Counted from the stretch's first letter, positions 1 through 7,851 are shown. The stretch is DNA of 8,374 nucleotides from Eubacterium sp. (GCA_029052085.1 JAIDJS010000084.1:1-8374), one strand, 5' to 3'. Numbers and translations: made by a program. The notes: a model not told the origin generated them from the sequence alone.

Positions 1-26
1 AAATGTGCAAAACAATTTTTTTGAAT

Positions 27-1391
27 TTAATTCTTTTTTATTTTCAGTTTCTTAAACATACCTATAAGAACAGCAATTGCGGCAGCAGCAAGAAGTACCT
101 CTGCCATTGTTTGTGCATAAGCAAGCCCGTAAAGCGGAAACAGATAATTTAACAGGAATATAAACGGTATTTCAAGCACAATTTTTCGCATAATTGCAAA
201 TATAAGCGATTTTCCGCCCATTCCGCATGCCTGAAAAACACCGACAGCAATAAAGTCCATACATAAGAAAGGCAGCGACAGACACAAGCCTTTTAAAAAC
301 TCCGAACCATAGGAAACAATTTCTTCATTTTTCATAAATAAAGATATCAATATATCAGAACCGAAATAAAATCCCACTGTTATAACTGCAAGAAAGCCTA
401 AAGCATACTTGCTTAAAAACAACAGGGATTTTTTCATTCTTTCCGTATTGCCGCTTGCATAGGTGTAGCCTATCAAAGGCATAACCCCCTGCGAACTTCC
501 CAGCGCAATCTGCATAGGCACCATATTGATTTTCTGCGCAATACCCATAGCAGCAACCGCTTCTGCACCGAAAGCAGACGTGAAATTGTTAAGAACAGTC
601 ATTCCCGTTACATTCAGCAGATTCTGTATGGATGCAGGTATTCCGACAGAGAATACACCGATAAGAATCTGTTTTCTGAAGGAAAACTTTTTAGGATTAA
701 CACAAACATAAGTGCTTTTTCGTTTCACATATAGCAGTACAAAAAAATAAACACACGCAAAACAATTTGAAATAAACGTTGCACAGCCTGCACCCGACGC
801 ACCCATATCAAGACCCCATGGCAAAACAAAAATCGGATCAAGTATCATATTCAGAACACATCCGCTCATTGTACCCACACTTGCATGAAGAGAAGCACCT
901 TCTGCCCTTACCAGATAAGCCATTACAACATTAAGAATCGCAGGCACAGCCCCGAAGCTGACAGTCCATTTCAGATATTCTGCCGTTGCCGCCGCAGTTT
1001 CACTGTCTGCACCAAGGATAACAAGTAGTGGATTACTCAACACTGTATAAAGCAGCGAAAAAAGCAAGCCGCTTATAACAGAGCAGTAAAATCCGAATGC
1101 GGAGCTTCGGTAAACCGTTTCATAATCCTTTTTTCCAAGCGCCCGGCTCATCATACTTGAACTGCCGACACCGAAAAGATTATTAACCGCATTAAACGCA
1201 AGAAGAAGCGGAGCAGCCAAAGTCACTGCCGCATTTTCAACAGAATTATTTAGTATACCAACAAAATAGGTGTCTGCAAGATTATATATTACCATAACAA
1301 GAGAGCTTAAAACTGTCGGAATTGATAGCTTTAAGACTGCACTTTTAACAGGCATTTTTTCAAATAAATCTATTTTTTTAGCATCTTCCAT
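27..1391 (-). CDS. MATE-family multidrug/cation antiporter
   Basis: This 454-residue protein has the size and about twelve hydrophobic segments of a MATE (multidrug and toxic compound extrusion) transporter, an inner-membrane pump that exports small molecules in exchange for Na+ or H+. The N-terminal stretch with LFEKMPV, followed by the first membrane helix and NLADTYFVG at about residues 37-45, is typical of the MepA/NorM-like clostridial branch. A second-half repeat begins around residue 240 (GVFSVGIPASIQNLLN). The protein ends in a basic tail (KKLKIKKN), as expected for a cytoplasmic C-terminus. The ATG is fixed by an in-frame TAA directly before it, but no good Shine-Dalgarno sequence is visible. 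It follows mutS2 by 24 bases with no terminator between them, so read-through from the operon is likely. The substrate cannot be told from sequence. The family call is secure; the specific function is unknown. Confidence 0.93.
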   Translation of the reverse strand: MEDAKKIDLFEKMPVKSAVLKLSIPTVLSSLVMVIYNLADTYFVGILNNSVENAAVTLAAPLLLAFNAVNNLFGVGSSSMMSRALGKKDYETVYRSSAFGFYCSVISGLLFSLLYTVLSNPLLVILGADSETAAATAEYLKWTVSFGAVPAILNVVMAYLVRAEGASLHASVGTMSGCVLNMILDPIFVLPWGLDMGASGAGCATFISNCFACVYFFVLLYVKRKSTYVCVNPKKFSFRKQILIGVFSVGIPASIQNLLNVTGMTVLNNFTSAFGAEAVAAMGIAQKINMVPMQIALGSSQGVMPLIGYTYASGNTERMKKSLLFLSKYALGFLAVITVGFYFGSDILISLFMKNEEIVSYGSEFLKGLCLSLPFLCMDFIAVGVFQACGMGGKSLIFAIMRKIVLEIPFIFLLNYLFPLYGLAYAQTMAEVLLAAAAIAVLIGMFKKLKIKKN

Positions 1392-1415
1392 ATTTATACA
1401 ATCATTTTAAAGACA

Positions 1416-3788
1416 TCATTTCAGCAAAGCTATCGTTACTCCGTTTTCGCCCTCTCCGTAAACACCAAGTCTGAATTCCCGGATATTCGGATGAGATTTT
1501 AGCTCGTCTTTAACGGCACTTCTGAGTGCACCTGTTCCCTTTCCGTGAATAATTCTTATTTCCGTTATGTTATTTAAAACGCATTTATCTATAAACAGCA
1601 TTAGATTCCCGATTGCTTCATCAACAGTCTGCCCTCTTAAATCAATTTCTGTTTTAACATCAGCATCCGCTCTTGAGCTTGTTCTGTAAATATTGGCAGT
1701 ATGCTTTATAGGTGCTTTTTTCTTTTTTTCCGTAAGCATTAAATCGCCCATTTTTACACGGGTTTTAAGCATACCGGACTGTACAAGCACCTTATCCTTA
1801 CCAACCTCAAGCACCTCGCCCTCACCGATGCCTCTTATAATAACACTGTCGCCCTTAACCACCTCACGCGGCAATTTATAATCGTCATCCCAGTTATCTG
1901 CAATTTCACGTGGATTTACAATATCATCCATTTCTCCAAGACGGTTTTTGATTTCACGCCTTGTTTTTCTTGCAATATCTGTTACATTTGCAGTTTCGGC
2001 TTCTTTTTTCAGCCTTTCAAGCTGAAGCAGAAAATCCGAACTCTGACGCTTTGCGGCATTGATGATTTTTTCAGCTTCTCTTTTTACCTTTTCCAATTCA
2101 TTTGCCTTAAGCTGCTCAATTTTATCCTTTTCCGACTGTGCCTTTGCTTTCATTCTGTTTGCAGCCTCGGTTGCCTTTTCAGCCTTTTCCTTTTCAATTT
2201 CAAGCTCCATTCTTGTGTTTTCAAGCTTTTCAAGAACATCTTCAAAGGAACGATTATCAGAGCCTACAATGCCTCTTGCAGCGTCAACAACGCTTTTATC
2301 CATACCAAGATGTTCAGATATAGCAAAAGCATTTGATCTGCCGGGAACACCGATCAGAAGTCTGTATGTAGGCTTTAGGGTTTCAACATCAAATTCGCAG
2401 CAGCCGTTGATTACACCGGCAGTTTCAAGAGCATAGGATTTAAGCTCCGCATAATGCGTTGTTGCAGCAATTTTTGCACCCTTTTCACGCAGATTTTCTA
2501 TAATCGAAACAGCAAGAGCCGCACCCTCAACAGGATCAGTTCCTGCTCCCAGCTCATCAATAAGAACAAGTGAGCTGCTGTCTGCACATTTCATAATGTT
2601 TATAATATTCACCATATGCGATGAAAAGGTTGAAAGATTCTGCTGAATGCTCTGCTCATCGCCGACATCCACCAAAATATTTTCAAACACGGATATCCGG
2701 GATTGATCGGCAGCAGGAATAAGAATTCCGCACATTGCCATCAATGTAAGCAAACCGATGGTTTTGATTGATACAGTTTTACCGCCTGTGTTCGGACCCG
2801 TTATAACAAGCGTATCATATTCTCCGCCAAGCCGTATATCTGTCGGAACAACCGTTTTGGGGTTCAAAAGCGGATGGCGTGCTTTCTTCAGCTCAATAAT
2901 ACCCTCATCATTAAGAACAGGCTTAGAAGCCTTCATTCTGTATGCCAAATGGGCCTTTGCAAAAATAAGATTGAGCATAACGGCACTGTTATAGGAATAC
3001 TTTACGCTTTCGGCAAAATTGCCTGCTTCGGCTGAAAGTTCAAAAAGAATTCGTTGAATTTCTTCTCTTTCCCTGCCCTCAAGCACCTTGATTTCATTAT
3101 TTGCTTCAACAACGGAAACCGGCTCTATAAATACCGTTGCTCCCGATGATGATGTATCATGCACCAAGCCCTGAACATTTCCGCGGCATTCAGCCTTTAC
3201 AGGCACAACATATCTGCCGTTTCGCTGTGTTATAATCGGCTCCTGCAAATATTTAAGATAATGCGTGCTGTGAATGATTCCGTCAAGCTTTTCACGCACA
3301 GAATTGGATTTTGAGCGTATTTTTCTTCTGATTTCATACAGCTCTTCCGATGCCTTATCGGCAATTTCATCCTCACTGATAATAACAGTAAAAATTCTTG
3401 TTTCAAGATATTTATTAACGGTTATTCCGTCAAAAAAGAAATCCAGACTTGTTTTAACACCTGAACAGTGACCATACCACTCATAAAGAGCGCGAAGAGA
3501 ACGCAGAGTTTCTGCTATCCGAAGCAGCTCGGCAGTATTCAGCGCACCGCCTGCTGCTGCCCTTTGAAGCGGATTATTTACATTGCATAATCCGGAAAAA
3601 GAGGGCGCACCAAAGCGAGCCAGCAGGGAAAGAGCATCCTCCGTCTGCGAAAGGCGCATTTCAACCTCATTGATATCTGTTGAAGCCGTAAGGCTTTTTG
3701 CCATATCCTTTGCATCCTCGCAGGTTGCTTCACTTGCAAGCATATCAAGCACACTGTTCAGTTCTAATGCTTCATAATGTTTATTCAT
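1416..3788 (-). CDS. mutS2: Endonuclease MutS2 / ribosome-splitting ATPase (MutS2-Smr)
   Basis: The 790 residues match full-length MutS2. In order there is an N-terminal core and clamp region (about 1-300), an ABC-type ATPase with Walker A GPNTGGKT (331-338), signature STFSSHM (386-392), Walker B SLVLIDELGAGTDP (406-419) and H-loop TTHY (443-446), a charged coiled coil (about 515-600), a KOW-like small beta domain (about 643-686), and a C-terminal Smr domain (about 714-790) with DLRG (716-719) and HGKGTG (748-753). The MutS mismatch-recognition domain I is absent, as in all MutS2. Family knowledge: MutS2 suppresses homologous recombination in some species, and in Bacillus subtilis it recognises collided ribosomes and splits them. 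All ATPase motifs look intact. Its ATG overlaps the recO stop in ATGA, so translation is probably coupled, and an AGGA lies 8 bases upstream. Nothing suggests truncation. Confidence 0.97.
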   Translation of the reverse strand: MNKHYEALELNSVLDMLASEATCEDAKDMAKSLTASTDINEVEMRLSQTEDALSLLARFGAPSFSGLCNVNNPLQRAAAGGALNTAELLRIAETLRSLRALYEWYGHCSGVKTSLDFFFDGITVNKYLETRIFTVIISEDEIADKASEELYEIRRKIRSKSNSVREKLDGIIHSTHYLKYLQEPIITQRNGRYVVPVKAECRGNVQGLVHDTSSSGATVFIEPVSVVEANNEIKVLEGREREEIQRILFELSAEAGNFAESVKYSYNSAVMLNLIFAKAHLAYRMKASKPVLNDEGIIELKKARHPLLNPKTVVPTDIRLGGEYDTLVITGPNTGGKTVSIKTIGLLTLMAMCGILIPAADQSRISVFENILVDVGDEQSIQQNLSTFSSHMVNIINIMKCADSSSLVLIDELGAGTDPVEGAALAVSIIENLREKGAKIAATTHYAELKSYALETAGVINGCCEFDVETLKPTYRLLIGVPGRSNAFAISEHLGMDKSVVDAARGIVGSDNRSFEDVLEKLENTRMELEIEKEKAEKATEAANRMKAKAQSEKDKIEQLKANELEKVKREAEKIINAAKRQSSDFLLQLERLKKEAETANVTDIARKTRREIKNRLGEMDDIVNPREIADNWDDDYKLPREVVKGDSVIIRGIGEGEVLEVGKDKVLVQSGMLKTRVKMGDLMLTEKKKKAPIKHTANIYRTSSRADADVKTEIDLRGQTVDEAIGNLMLFIDKCVLNNITEIRIIHGKGTGALRSAVKDELKSHPNIREFRLGVYGEGENGVTIALLK

Positions 3789-4522
3789 CCTTGTAATCCT
3801 TTATAAAATTCAAGAGCACTCAGCCTGCGCTGAATGCGGATTAATGTATATTTTTCAGCAATGCTTCCGAGAAGCAAAATATTTTCATCGCTAAGGCTGA
3901 AGCTGAATATTTTTGTCGGTTCAGTCAAGCAAATAAAGCGAATAGCCGTAATGACATTTTTCGGAACCGGAACAGCACCGGCCTTCTGACAGTTTCCGCA
4001 GTAAATTCTGCCCTCCATCGTATCAAAATACATTAAGGGTGTTTCATATGTACCGCAATGATCACAGGCTAAAACAGAGGGCATATATCCGCCAAGGCAC
4101 AAAGCACGGAATTCAAACACCGCTTTAATCTGCGTAATACTTTTTTCGCCCTTGCAAAGTAAATGAAGAGAATTAAGCGTAAGTCTTAAAAGCTCTTCCT
4201 GCGGCTGTTCCTCAGCACTGAGTTCATACGCAAGCTGAGCAAAATACTGTGCAAGGGAAAGCCTGTCTATATCCTGTCTTAAATTAAAGAACACCTCAAT
4301 CGGAACGGCATCATCCACAACAAAAGCATCCTTAGACCTATACAAACTAAAATTGCAGTAAGCAAAAAGAGTTGTTGCGGAATTCAGTCTGCTTTTAAGC
4401 TGCTTTGCACGGCGGACAAAGGCCTTAACAAGCCCGAAATCAGCAGTAAGGAGAGTAACTAACCGGTCACTCTCCCCTATAGTCTGTTCCTTTATTACTA
4501 AACCCTTCGTTGTTCTTCGCAT
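3785..4522 (-). CDS. recO: DNA repair protein RecO
   Basis: At 245 residues this has the normal length of RecO, the mediator that works with RecR to load RecA on SSB-coated single-stranded DNA in the RecFOR gap-repair pathway and that also anneals complementary strands. The N-terminal OB-fold shows the usual pattern (KGLVIKEQTIGESDRLVTLLT, broken here as residues 6-14 and 15-26), followed by a basic patch, VRRAKQLKSRL (36-46). A helical middle leads to a zinc site with C153, C156, C175 and C178 (CDHC and CGNC), as in Firmicute RecO. The start codon lies inside the end of yqzL in a different frame, with AAAGG about 10 bases upstream. The gene ends in an ATGA overlap with mutS2. The position directly after era and yqzL is the standard Firmicute arrangement. 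Confidence 0.95.
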   Translation of the reverse strand: MRRTTKGLVIKEQTIGESDRLVTLLTADFGLVKAFVRRAKQLKSRLNSATTLFAYCNFSLYRSKDAFVVDDAVPIEVFFNLRQDIDRLSLAQYFAQLAYELSAEEQPQEELLRLTLNSLHLLCKGEKSITQIKAVFEFRALCLGGYMPSVLACDHCGTYETPLMYFDTMEGRIYCGNCQKAGAVPVPKNVITAIRFICLTEPTKIFSFSLSDENILLLGSIAEKYTLIRIQRRLSALEFYKGLQG

Positions 4523-4619
4523 TATTTTCTGCCTTTAAATTATTTTCGTTTTCTTTATATTTCAGATAATCCAAAATATTGCCGGTTTGAGTAAAATTAA
4601 ACCAGTTTTCATCAAGCAT
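4467..4619 (-). CDS. yqzL: YqzL family small protein
   Basis: A 50-codon frame begins at the ATG at 4619-4617, after a purine-rich GGCGGTGG, and ends in TGA at 4469-4467. The protein begins MLDENWFNFTQTGNILDYL, which carries the W..F..TG....YL pattern of the YqzL family of tiny Firmicute proteins (about 45-50 residues). The remainder is charged and asparagine-rich (YKENENN, then KAENNAKNN). In Bacillus subtilis yqzL sits between era and recO, exactly the position seen here, so context and motif agree. Its last 56 bases overlap the 5' end of recO in another frame, which suggests translational coupling. No biochemical role is established for the family, and I infer none. The gene is short enough to be skipped by automatic gene finders. 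Confidence 0.82.
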   Translation of the reverse strand: MLDENWFNFTQTGNILDYLKYKENENNLKAENNAKNNEGFSNKGTDYRGE

Positions 4620-4626
4620 ATAACCA

Positions 4627-4665
4627 CCGCCACTAAGAAGATATTCTTAGTTTATCCTATGGCGG
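4627..4665 (-). promoter_or_regulatory. Nested hairpin covering the yqzL ribosome binding site
   Basis: In the era-yqzL gap the minus-strand transcript can fold into an outer 6-pair stem (CCGCCA at 4665-4660 with TGGCGG at 4632-4627), a 9-base bulge, and a perfect 7-pair inner stem with a 4-base loop (4650-4633). The 3' arm of the outer stem contains GGCGG, 7 bases before the yqzL ATG. It lacks a following U-run, so it is not a standard terminator. Possible roles are translational control of yqzL-recO or an RNA processing site. The structure is inferred from base pairing only. Confidence 0.45.
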
Positions 4666-4685
4666 CAGATATAATTTGTGCCATT

Positions 4686-5573
4686 TTAATCCAATCCGAA
4701 ATTATGAATTAATCCGTCTCTGTTTCGCCAATTATCCTTAACCTTTACCCAGGTATGCAGATTAACTTTAATTTCAAAAAAGCCTTCTAAATCCTGCCTT
4801 GCAAAGGTTGAAATTTTCTTAAGCATAGAGCCGTTTTTACCTATTATCATACCCTTATGCGTTTCTCTTTCGCAATAAATAACTGCCTCAACATCAAGGA
4901 TTTCCTTATGCTCACGCTCACGCATTTTTTCAATTGAAACTGCGATTCCGTGCGGAACTTCCTTATCCATAAGGCGAAGTATCTTTTCTCTGATTATTTC
5001 TGCTGCAAGCACTCTTTCGGGCTGATCTGTAAGCGTATCATCAGGAAAAAAATGAGGGCTTTCAACAGAAAGCTTTTTCATTTCATCTACAAGCTCATCT
5101 ACACCTGCACCTTCAGTTGCAGAAACAGGAACTACGGCTTCAAAATCATATGATTTTGTTAAATACAGAATTCTTGAAAGAAGCTCTTTTTTTTCCTTAA
5201 CCATATCAATTTTATTGATTGCAAGGATAACGGGAAGCCTTTCCTGCTTGAATTTTTTAATCAGTTCAAGTTCCTTTTCATTCAGCTCACCATAGGGTTC
5301 AACAACAAAAAGAGCGGCATCTGTTCCGCCGATACTGTCACCTACGGCATTATTCATATATTCGCCCAGCTTATTGTGCGGCTTATGAAAGCCCGGTGTA
5401 TCGGTAAAAACAAGCTGTGTTTCTTCAAGCGTCAGAACACCCATAATTTTTGTACGGGTTGTCTGCGGCTTTGAAGAAACAATTGCAACCTTTGCACCAA
5501 GCATTTTATTAAGCAATGATGATTTGCCGACATTAGGCTTGCCTACGATGGCAATAAATGCAGTTTTTGTCAT
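4686..5573 (-). CDS. era: GTPase Era
   Basis: Era is an essential GTPase that binds the 3' end of 16S rRNA and assists late 30S subunit assembly. The 295 residues are full length. The GTPase domain shows G1 GKPNVGKSS (11-19), the switch I region with KPQTTR (35-40), G3 DTPG (58-61), G4 NKID (120-123) and G5 SAT (151-153). A C-terminal KH RNA-binding domain follows, with GMIIGKNGSMLKKI at 241-254 and the usual closing region TWVKVKDNWR and NFG. The start codon shares one base with the ybeY stop (TAATG), and GGAG lies just upstream within the end of ybeY. Linkage to ybeY and a phoH-like gene fits their shared part in 16S rRNA maturation. No key residue is missing. Confidence 0.98.
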   Translation of the reverse strand: MTKTAFIAIVGKPNVGKSSLLNKMLGAKVAIVSSKPQTTRTKIMGVLTLEETQLVFTDTPGFHKPHNKLGEYMNNAVGDSIGGTDAALFVVEPYGELNEKELELIKKFKQERLPVILAINKIDMVKEKKELLSRILYLTKSYDFEAVVPVSATEGAGVDELVDEMKKLSVESPHFFPDDTLTDQPERVLAAEIIREKILRLMDKEVPHGIAVSIEKMREREHKEILDVEAVIYCERETHKGMIIGKNGSMLKKISTFARQDLEGFFEIKVNLHTWVKVKDNWRNRDGLIHNFGLD

Positions 5574-6076
5574 TATTCATCTCCCATATAATAGCTGTTA
5601 TCTCTTTTCCAGCCGATGCGTGTTAATACCGTTTCTTCCTTTTCACGCATTCGGACCTCTTCTATTCCGCCTGCTTCATGATCATATCCCAAAAGATGCA
5701 GCATGGAATGAACCGTCAAAAAGCCGATTTCGCGCTGAAGCGGATGATTATAAAGCTTTGCCTGCTCAACGGCCTTTTCCATTGAAATCACAATATCGCC
5801 AAGCATTTTAGCTCCCGTATCCAGATTTACATCAAATACGCCGTTTTCACCCAGCGGAAAGGACAGCACATCCGTTTCCCTGTCAATATTGCGGTATGTA
5901 TTGTTCAGCTCATGAATCTGTTCATTATTTACAAATCGAACAGACACCTCTGCCGAGCCTTCAAAATTTTCGAGTTCCAGCACTGCATGGCAGCAACGGC
6001 GGATAAGAAGCCTTATCCCCGTAGGCACCTTTACATTCTTCTGATCATTGGAGATTACAACTTTTACAGAATCCAT
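5573..6076 (-). CDS. ybeY: Endoribonuclease YbeY (rRNA maturation factor)
   Basis: YbeY is a zinc-dependent single-strand endoribonuclease needed for correct 16S rRNA 3'-end processing and 70S quality control in many bacteria. The 167-residue product carries the hallmark HSMLHLLGYDH metal site, with H123, H127 and H133 in the H-x3-H-x5-H spacing. It also has the conserved YRNIDRETDVLSFP segment (61-74) and the GDIVIS strand (93-98). The N-terminus (VVISNDQKNV) and length are normal for Firmicutes. Both ends share one base with neighbours in TAATG junctions: its ATG overlaps the phoH-like stop, and its TAA overlaps the era start. Unlike the Bacillus subtilis locus, no pgpH, dgkA or cdd gene lies between phoH, ybeY and era here. 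Confidence 0.97.
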   Translation of the reverse strand: MDSVKVVISNDQKNVKVPTGIRLLIRRCCHAVLELENFEGSAEVSVRFVNNEQIHELNNTYRNIDRETDVLSFPLGENGVFDVNLDTGAKMLGDIVISMEKAVEQAKLYNHPLQREIGFLTVHSMLHLLGYDHEAGGIEEVRMREKEETVLTRIGWKRDNSYYMGDE

Positions 6077-7038
6077 TATCTCTTCTCCTCATTTTCAAAT
6101 TTTTCGTAAGCTTTTATTATATCCTGCACTAATTTATGACGCACAACATCCTTTTGCGAGAATTTGCAAATTTCAATATCATCAACACTTTTGAGAATAC
6201 GAATAACCTTTTTAAGCCCTGATTTTTTACCATCGGGCAAATCTATCTGCGTTATATCGCCTGTAACTACCATTTTTGAATTAAAGCCAAGTCTTGTTAA
6301 AAACATTTTCATCTGCTCAGGGGTTGTATTCTGCGCTTCATCCAGAATAATAAAACTGTCATCAAGAGTTCTGCCTCGCATATATGCAAGGGGCGCAACC
6401 TCAATAGAGCCACGTTCCTGGCATTTCTGGAAGTTTTCAGCACCAAGCATATCAAAAAGCGCATCATAAAGCGGTCTTAAATACGGATCAACCTTGCTTT
6501 GCAGATCTCCGGGCAAAAAGCCAAGCTTTTCGCCTGCTTCAACAGCAGGGCGTGTTAAAATAATTTTAGTAACTTCCTTGGCACGAAATGCAGTTACAGC
6601 CATAGCCACTGCCAGATATGTTTTACCTGTACCTGCCGGACCGATACCAAAGGTAATGGTATGATTATCTATTGCTTCGCAGTATTTTTTCTGTCCTATC
6701 GTTTTCGGCTTAATCGGTCTGCCCTTAGATGAAATACAGATACTGTCTGACGACATGGCGGGAATCTTATCCTCATTTCCCTCCTGCACCAAGGAAACAG
6801 CATAGCGAACATTCTGTTCCGAAAGCGTTTCGCCTTTGCTGATTAAAAGCAAAAGGCTTCGCAGTGCTTTAATAGCAAATGAAACATTTTCAATTTCACC
6901 TACAACCTTTAAATCGCTTCCCCTGCTTATTATTGAAACATTAAACTCTTTTTCAATAAGCTTTATATTTTCATCATTTGAGCCAAAAAGGCTAACAGCC
7001 TGATCTATTGCATCAAAATGTAAAATTTCTTCTGTCAT
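6076..7038 (-). CDS. PhoH-like ATPase (YbeZ type)
   Basis: The 320-residue protein is a complete PhoH/YbeZ family P-loop ATPase. An N-terminal KH-like region (about 20-60) precedes Walker A GPAGTGKT (133-140), the LTRPAVEAGEKLGFLPGD segment (161-178), Walker B FIILDEAQN (229-237, D233-E234), a sensor-like TGDITQIDLP (259-268) and the conserved FSQKDVVRHKLV region (293-303). The family resembles the helicase-like PhoH domain of PhoH2, and E. coli YbeZ associates with YbeY, so a part in rRNA processing is the likeliest role; its exact activity is not settled. The name PhoH comes from phosphate-starvation regulation in E. coli, which nothing here supports. Its ATG overlaps the stop of the CBS-domain gene in ATGA, and its TAA overlaps the ybeY ATG, so the three are probably translated as a coupled unit. 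Confidence 0.95.
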   Translation of the reverse strand: MTEEILHFDAIDQAVSLFGSNDENIKLIEKEFNVSIISRGSDLKVVGEIENVSFAIKALRSLLLLISKGETLSEQNVRYAVSLVQEGNEDKIPAMSSDSICISSKGRPIKPKTIGQKKYCEAIDNHTITFGIGPAGTGKTYLAVAMAVTAFRAKEVTKIILTRPAVEAGEKLGFLPGDLQSKVDPYLRPLYDALFDMLGAENFQKCQERGSIEVAPLAYMRGRTLDDSFIILDEAQNTTPEQMKMFLTRLGFNSKMVVTGDITQIDLPDGKKSGLKKVIRILKSVDDIEICKFSQKDVVRHKLVQDIIKAYEKFENEEKR

Positions 7039-7841
7039 TCGTTAATCTCTGCCTTAATAAGTTCTATTCTTCTGTCCTCGGTTTTGAGAACAGTAAATGT
7101 AATATTTTCAAACTGAACCGTTATCGGGTTTTCTTCTTTTCCCGTCGGAAGATAGCCAAGCTGATTTATAATAAAGCCTGCGATTGTATCATAATCCCCC
7201 TCAGGAATGGTTATTCCCAGACTCTCGCTTGCATCGTCAATATCAGTTGCACCATCAAAGGTATAAGTATGTTCGTCTATTTTTTCAATTTCCTCGTCCT
7301 CGTCATCATATTCATCCTGAATATTGCCAACGATGCTTTCAAGAATATCCTCCATTGTAACAAGACCTGCTGTTCCACCGTATTCATCAACAACAACTGC
7401 AAGCTGAATTCTTGTTTCCGTCATCTTGGCAAAAAGCTTTCCGCAGGCTATTGTTTCCGGAACAAAGAGCGGAGAACGGATATAATCCTTTAAATTCTCA
7501 TCGGGCGATATTTTCGTACCGATAAACTTAAGCAGATCCTTTACATAGATGATTCCAACGATATTATCAAGATCTTCACTGTAAACAGGAATTCTTGAAA
7601 AGCCCTCTTTAATTGCAAGCGCAGCAACATCTGCAAGAGAAGCTTCTGAATCCACGGCTTCAATGTCTGTTCTGTGTGTCATAATATCTCCCGCATTCAG
7701 ATCATCAAATTCAAATATATTATTAATCATCTGCCTTTGGGAGTCCTCAAGCTCGCCGACACTTTCATCCTCATCAACAAGCTGTTTGATTTCCTCTTCG
7801 GTTGAATTTTTTTTAAACAGTCTTAATAGATTTCCTGCCAT
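7035..7841 (-). CDS. CorC/YbeX-like protein: CBS pair plus CorC_HlyC domain, no DUF21
   Basis: From the preferred ATG (7841-7839) the product has 268 residues: a short charged N-terminus with STEEEIKQLVDE, a CBS domain pair (about 52-175) containing VVVDEYGGTAGLVTMEDILE (split as 149-158 and 159-168), an acidic linker (DEYDDEDEEIE), and a C-terminal CorC_HlyC domain (about 185-265). There is no DUF21 membrane domain, so it resembles soluble E. coli CorC/YbeX rather than the membrane hemolysin-like CNNM proteins. YbeX has been linked to Mg2+/Co2+ handling and to ribosome metabolism. A longer frame starts at ATG 7877-7875, giving 280 residues, but that ATG lies within the putative -10 element and has no ribosome binding site, whereas the ATG at 7841 follows GGAGGT by 10 bases. 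It is the first gene of the operon and overlaps the phoH-like gene by 4 bases. Confidence 0.9.
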   Translation of the reverse strand: MAGNLLRLFKKNSTEEEIKQLVDEDESVGELEDSQRQMINNIFEFDDLNAGDIMTHRTDIEAVDSEASLADVAALAIKEGFSRIPVYSEDLDNIVGIIYVKDLLKFIGTKISPDENLKDYIRSPLFVPETIACGKLFAKMTETRIQLAVVVDEYGGTAGLVTMEDILESIVGNIQDEYDDEDEEIEKIDEHTYTFDGATDIDDASESLGITIPEGDYDTIAGFIINQLGYLPTGKEENPITVQFENITFTVLKTEDRRIELIKAEINE

Positions 7842-7851
7842 AAAGGCACAA

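Noticed and set aside
23..33. Small inverted repeat GAATTTAATTC at the end of the transporter gene
   Set aside because: The arms are 5 AT-rich pairs with a 1-base loop and no GC stem, so it cannot act as a terminator; the true terminator, if any, lies beyond the window.
2059..2436. 125-codon plus-strand frame inside mutS2
   Set aside because: The Ser/Phe-rich translation is what the complement of the Lys/Glu-rich MutS2 coiled coil would produce; there are no initiation signals.
4627..4665. Rho-independent terminator after era
   Set aside because: The hairpin has no U-run after it on the minus strand; the 3' stem arm is followed by the yqzL ribosome binding region and start codon.
7008..7493. 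161-codon plus-strand frame opposite the CorC-like and phoH-like genes
   Set aside because: It lies antisense to conserved CBS and CorC_HlyC coding sequence, is rich in Cys, Asn and Phe without motifs, and has no ribosome binding site.
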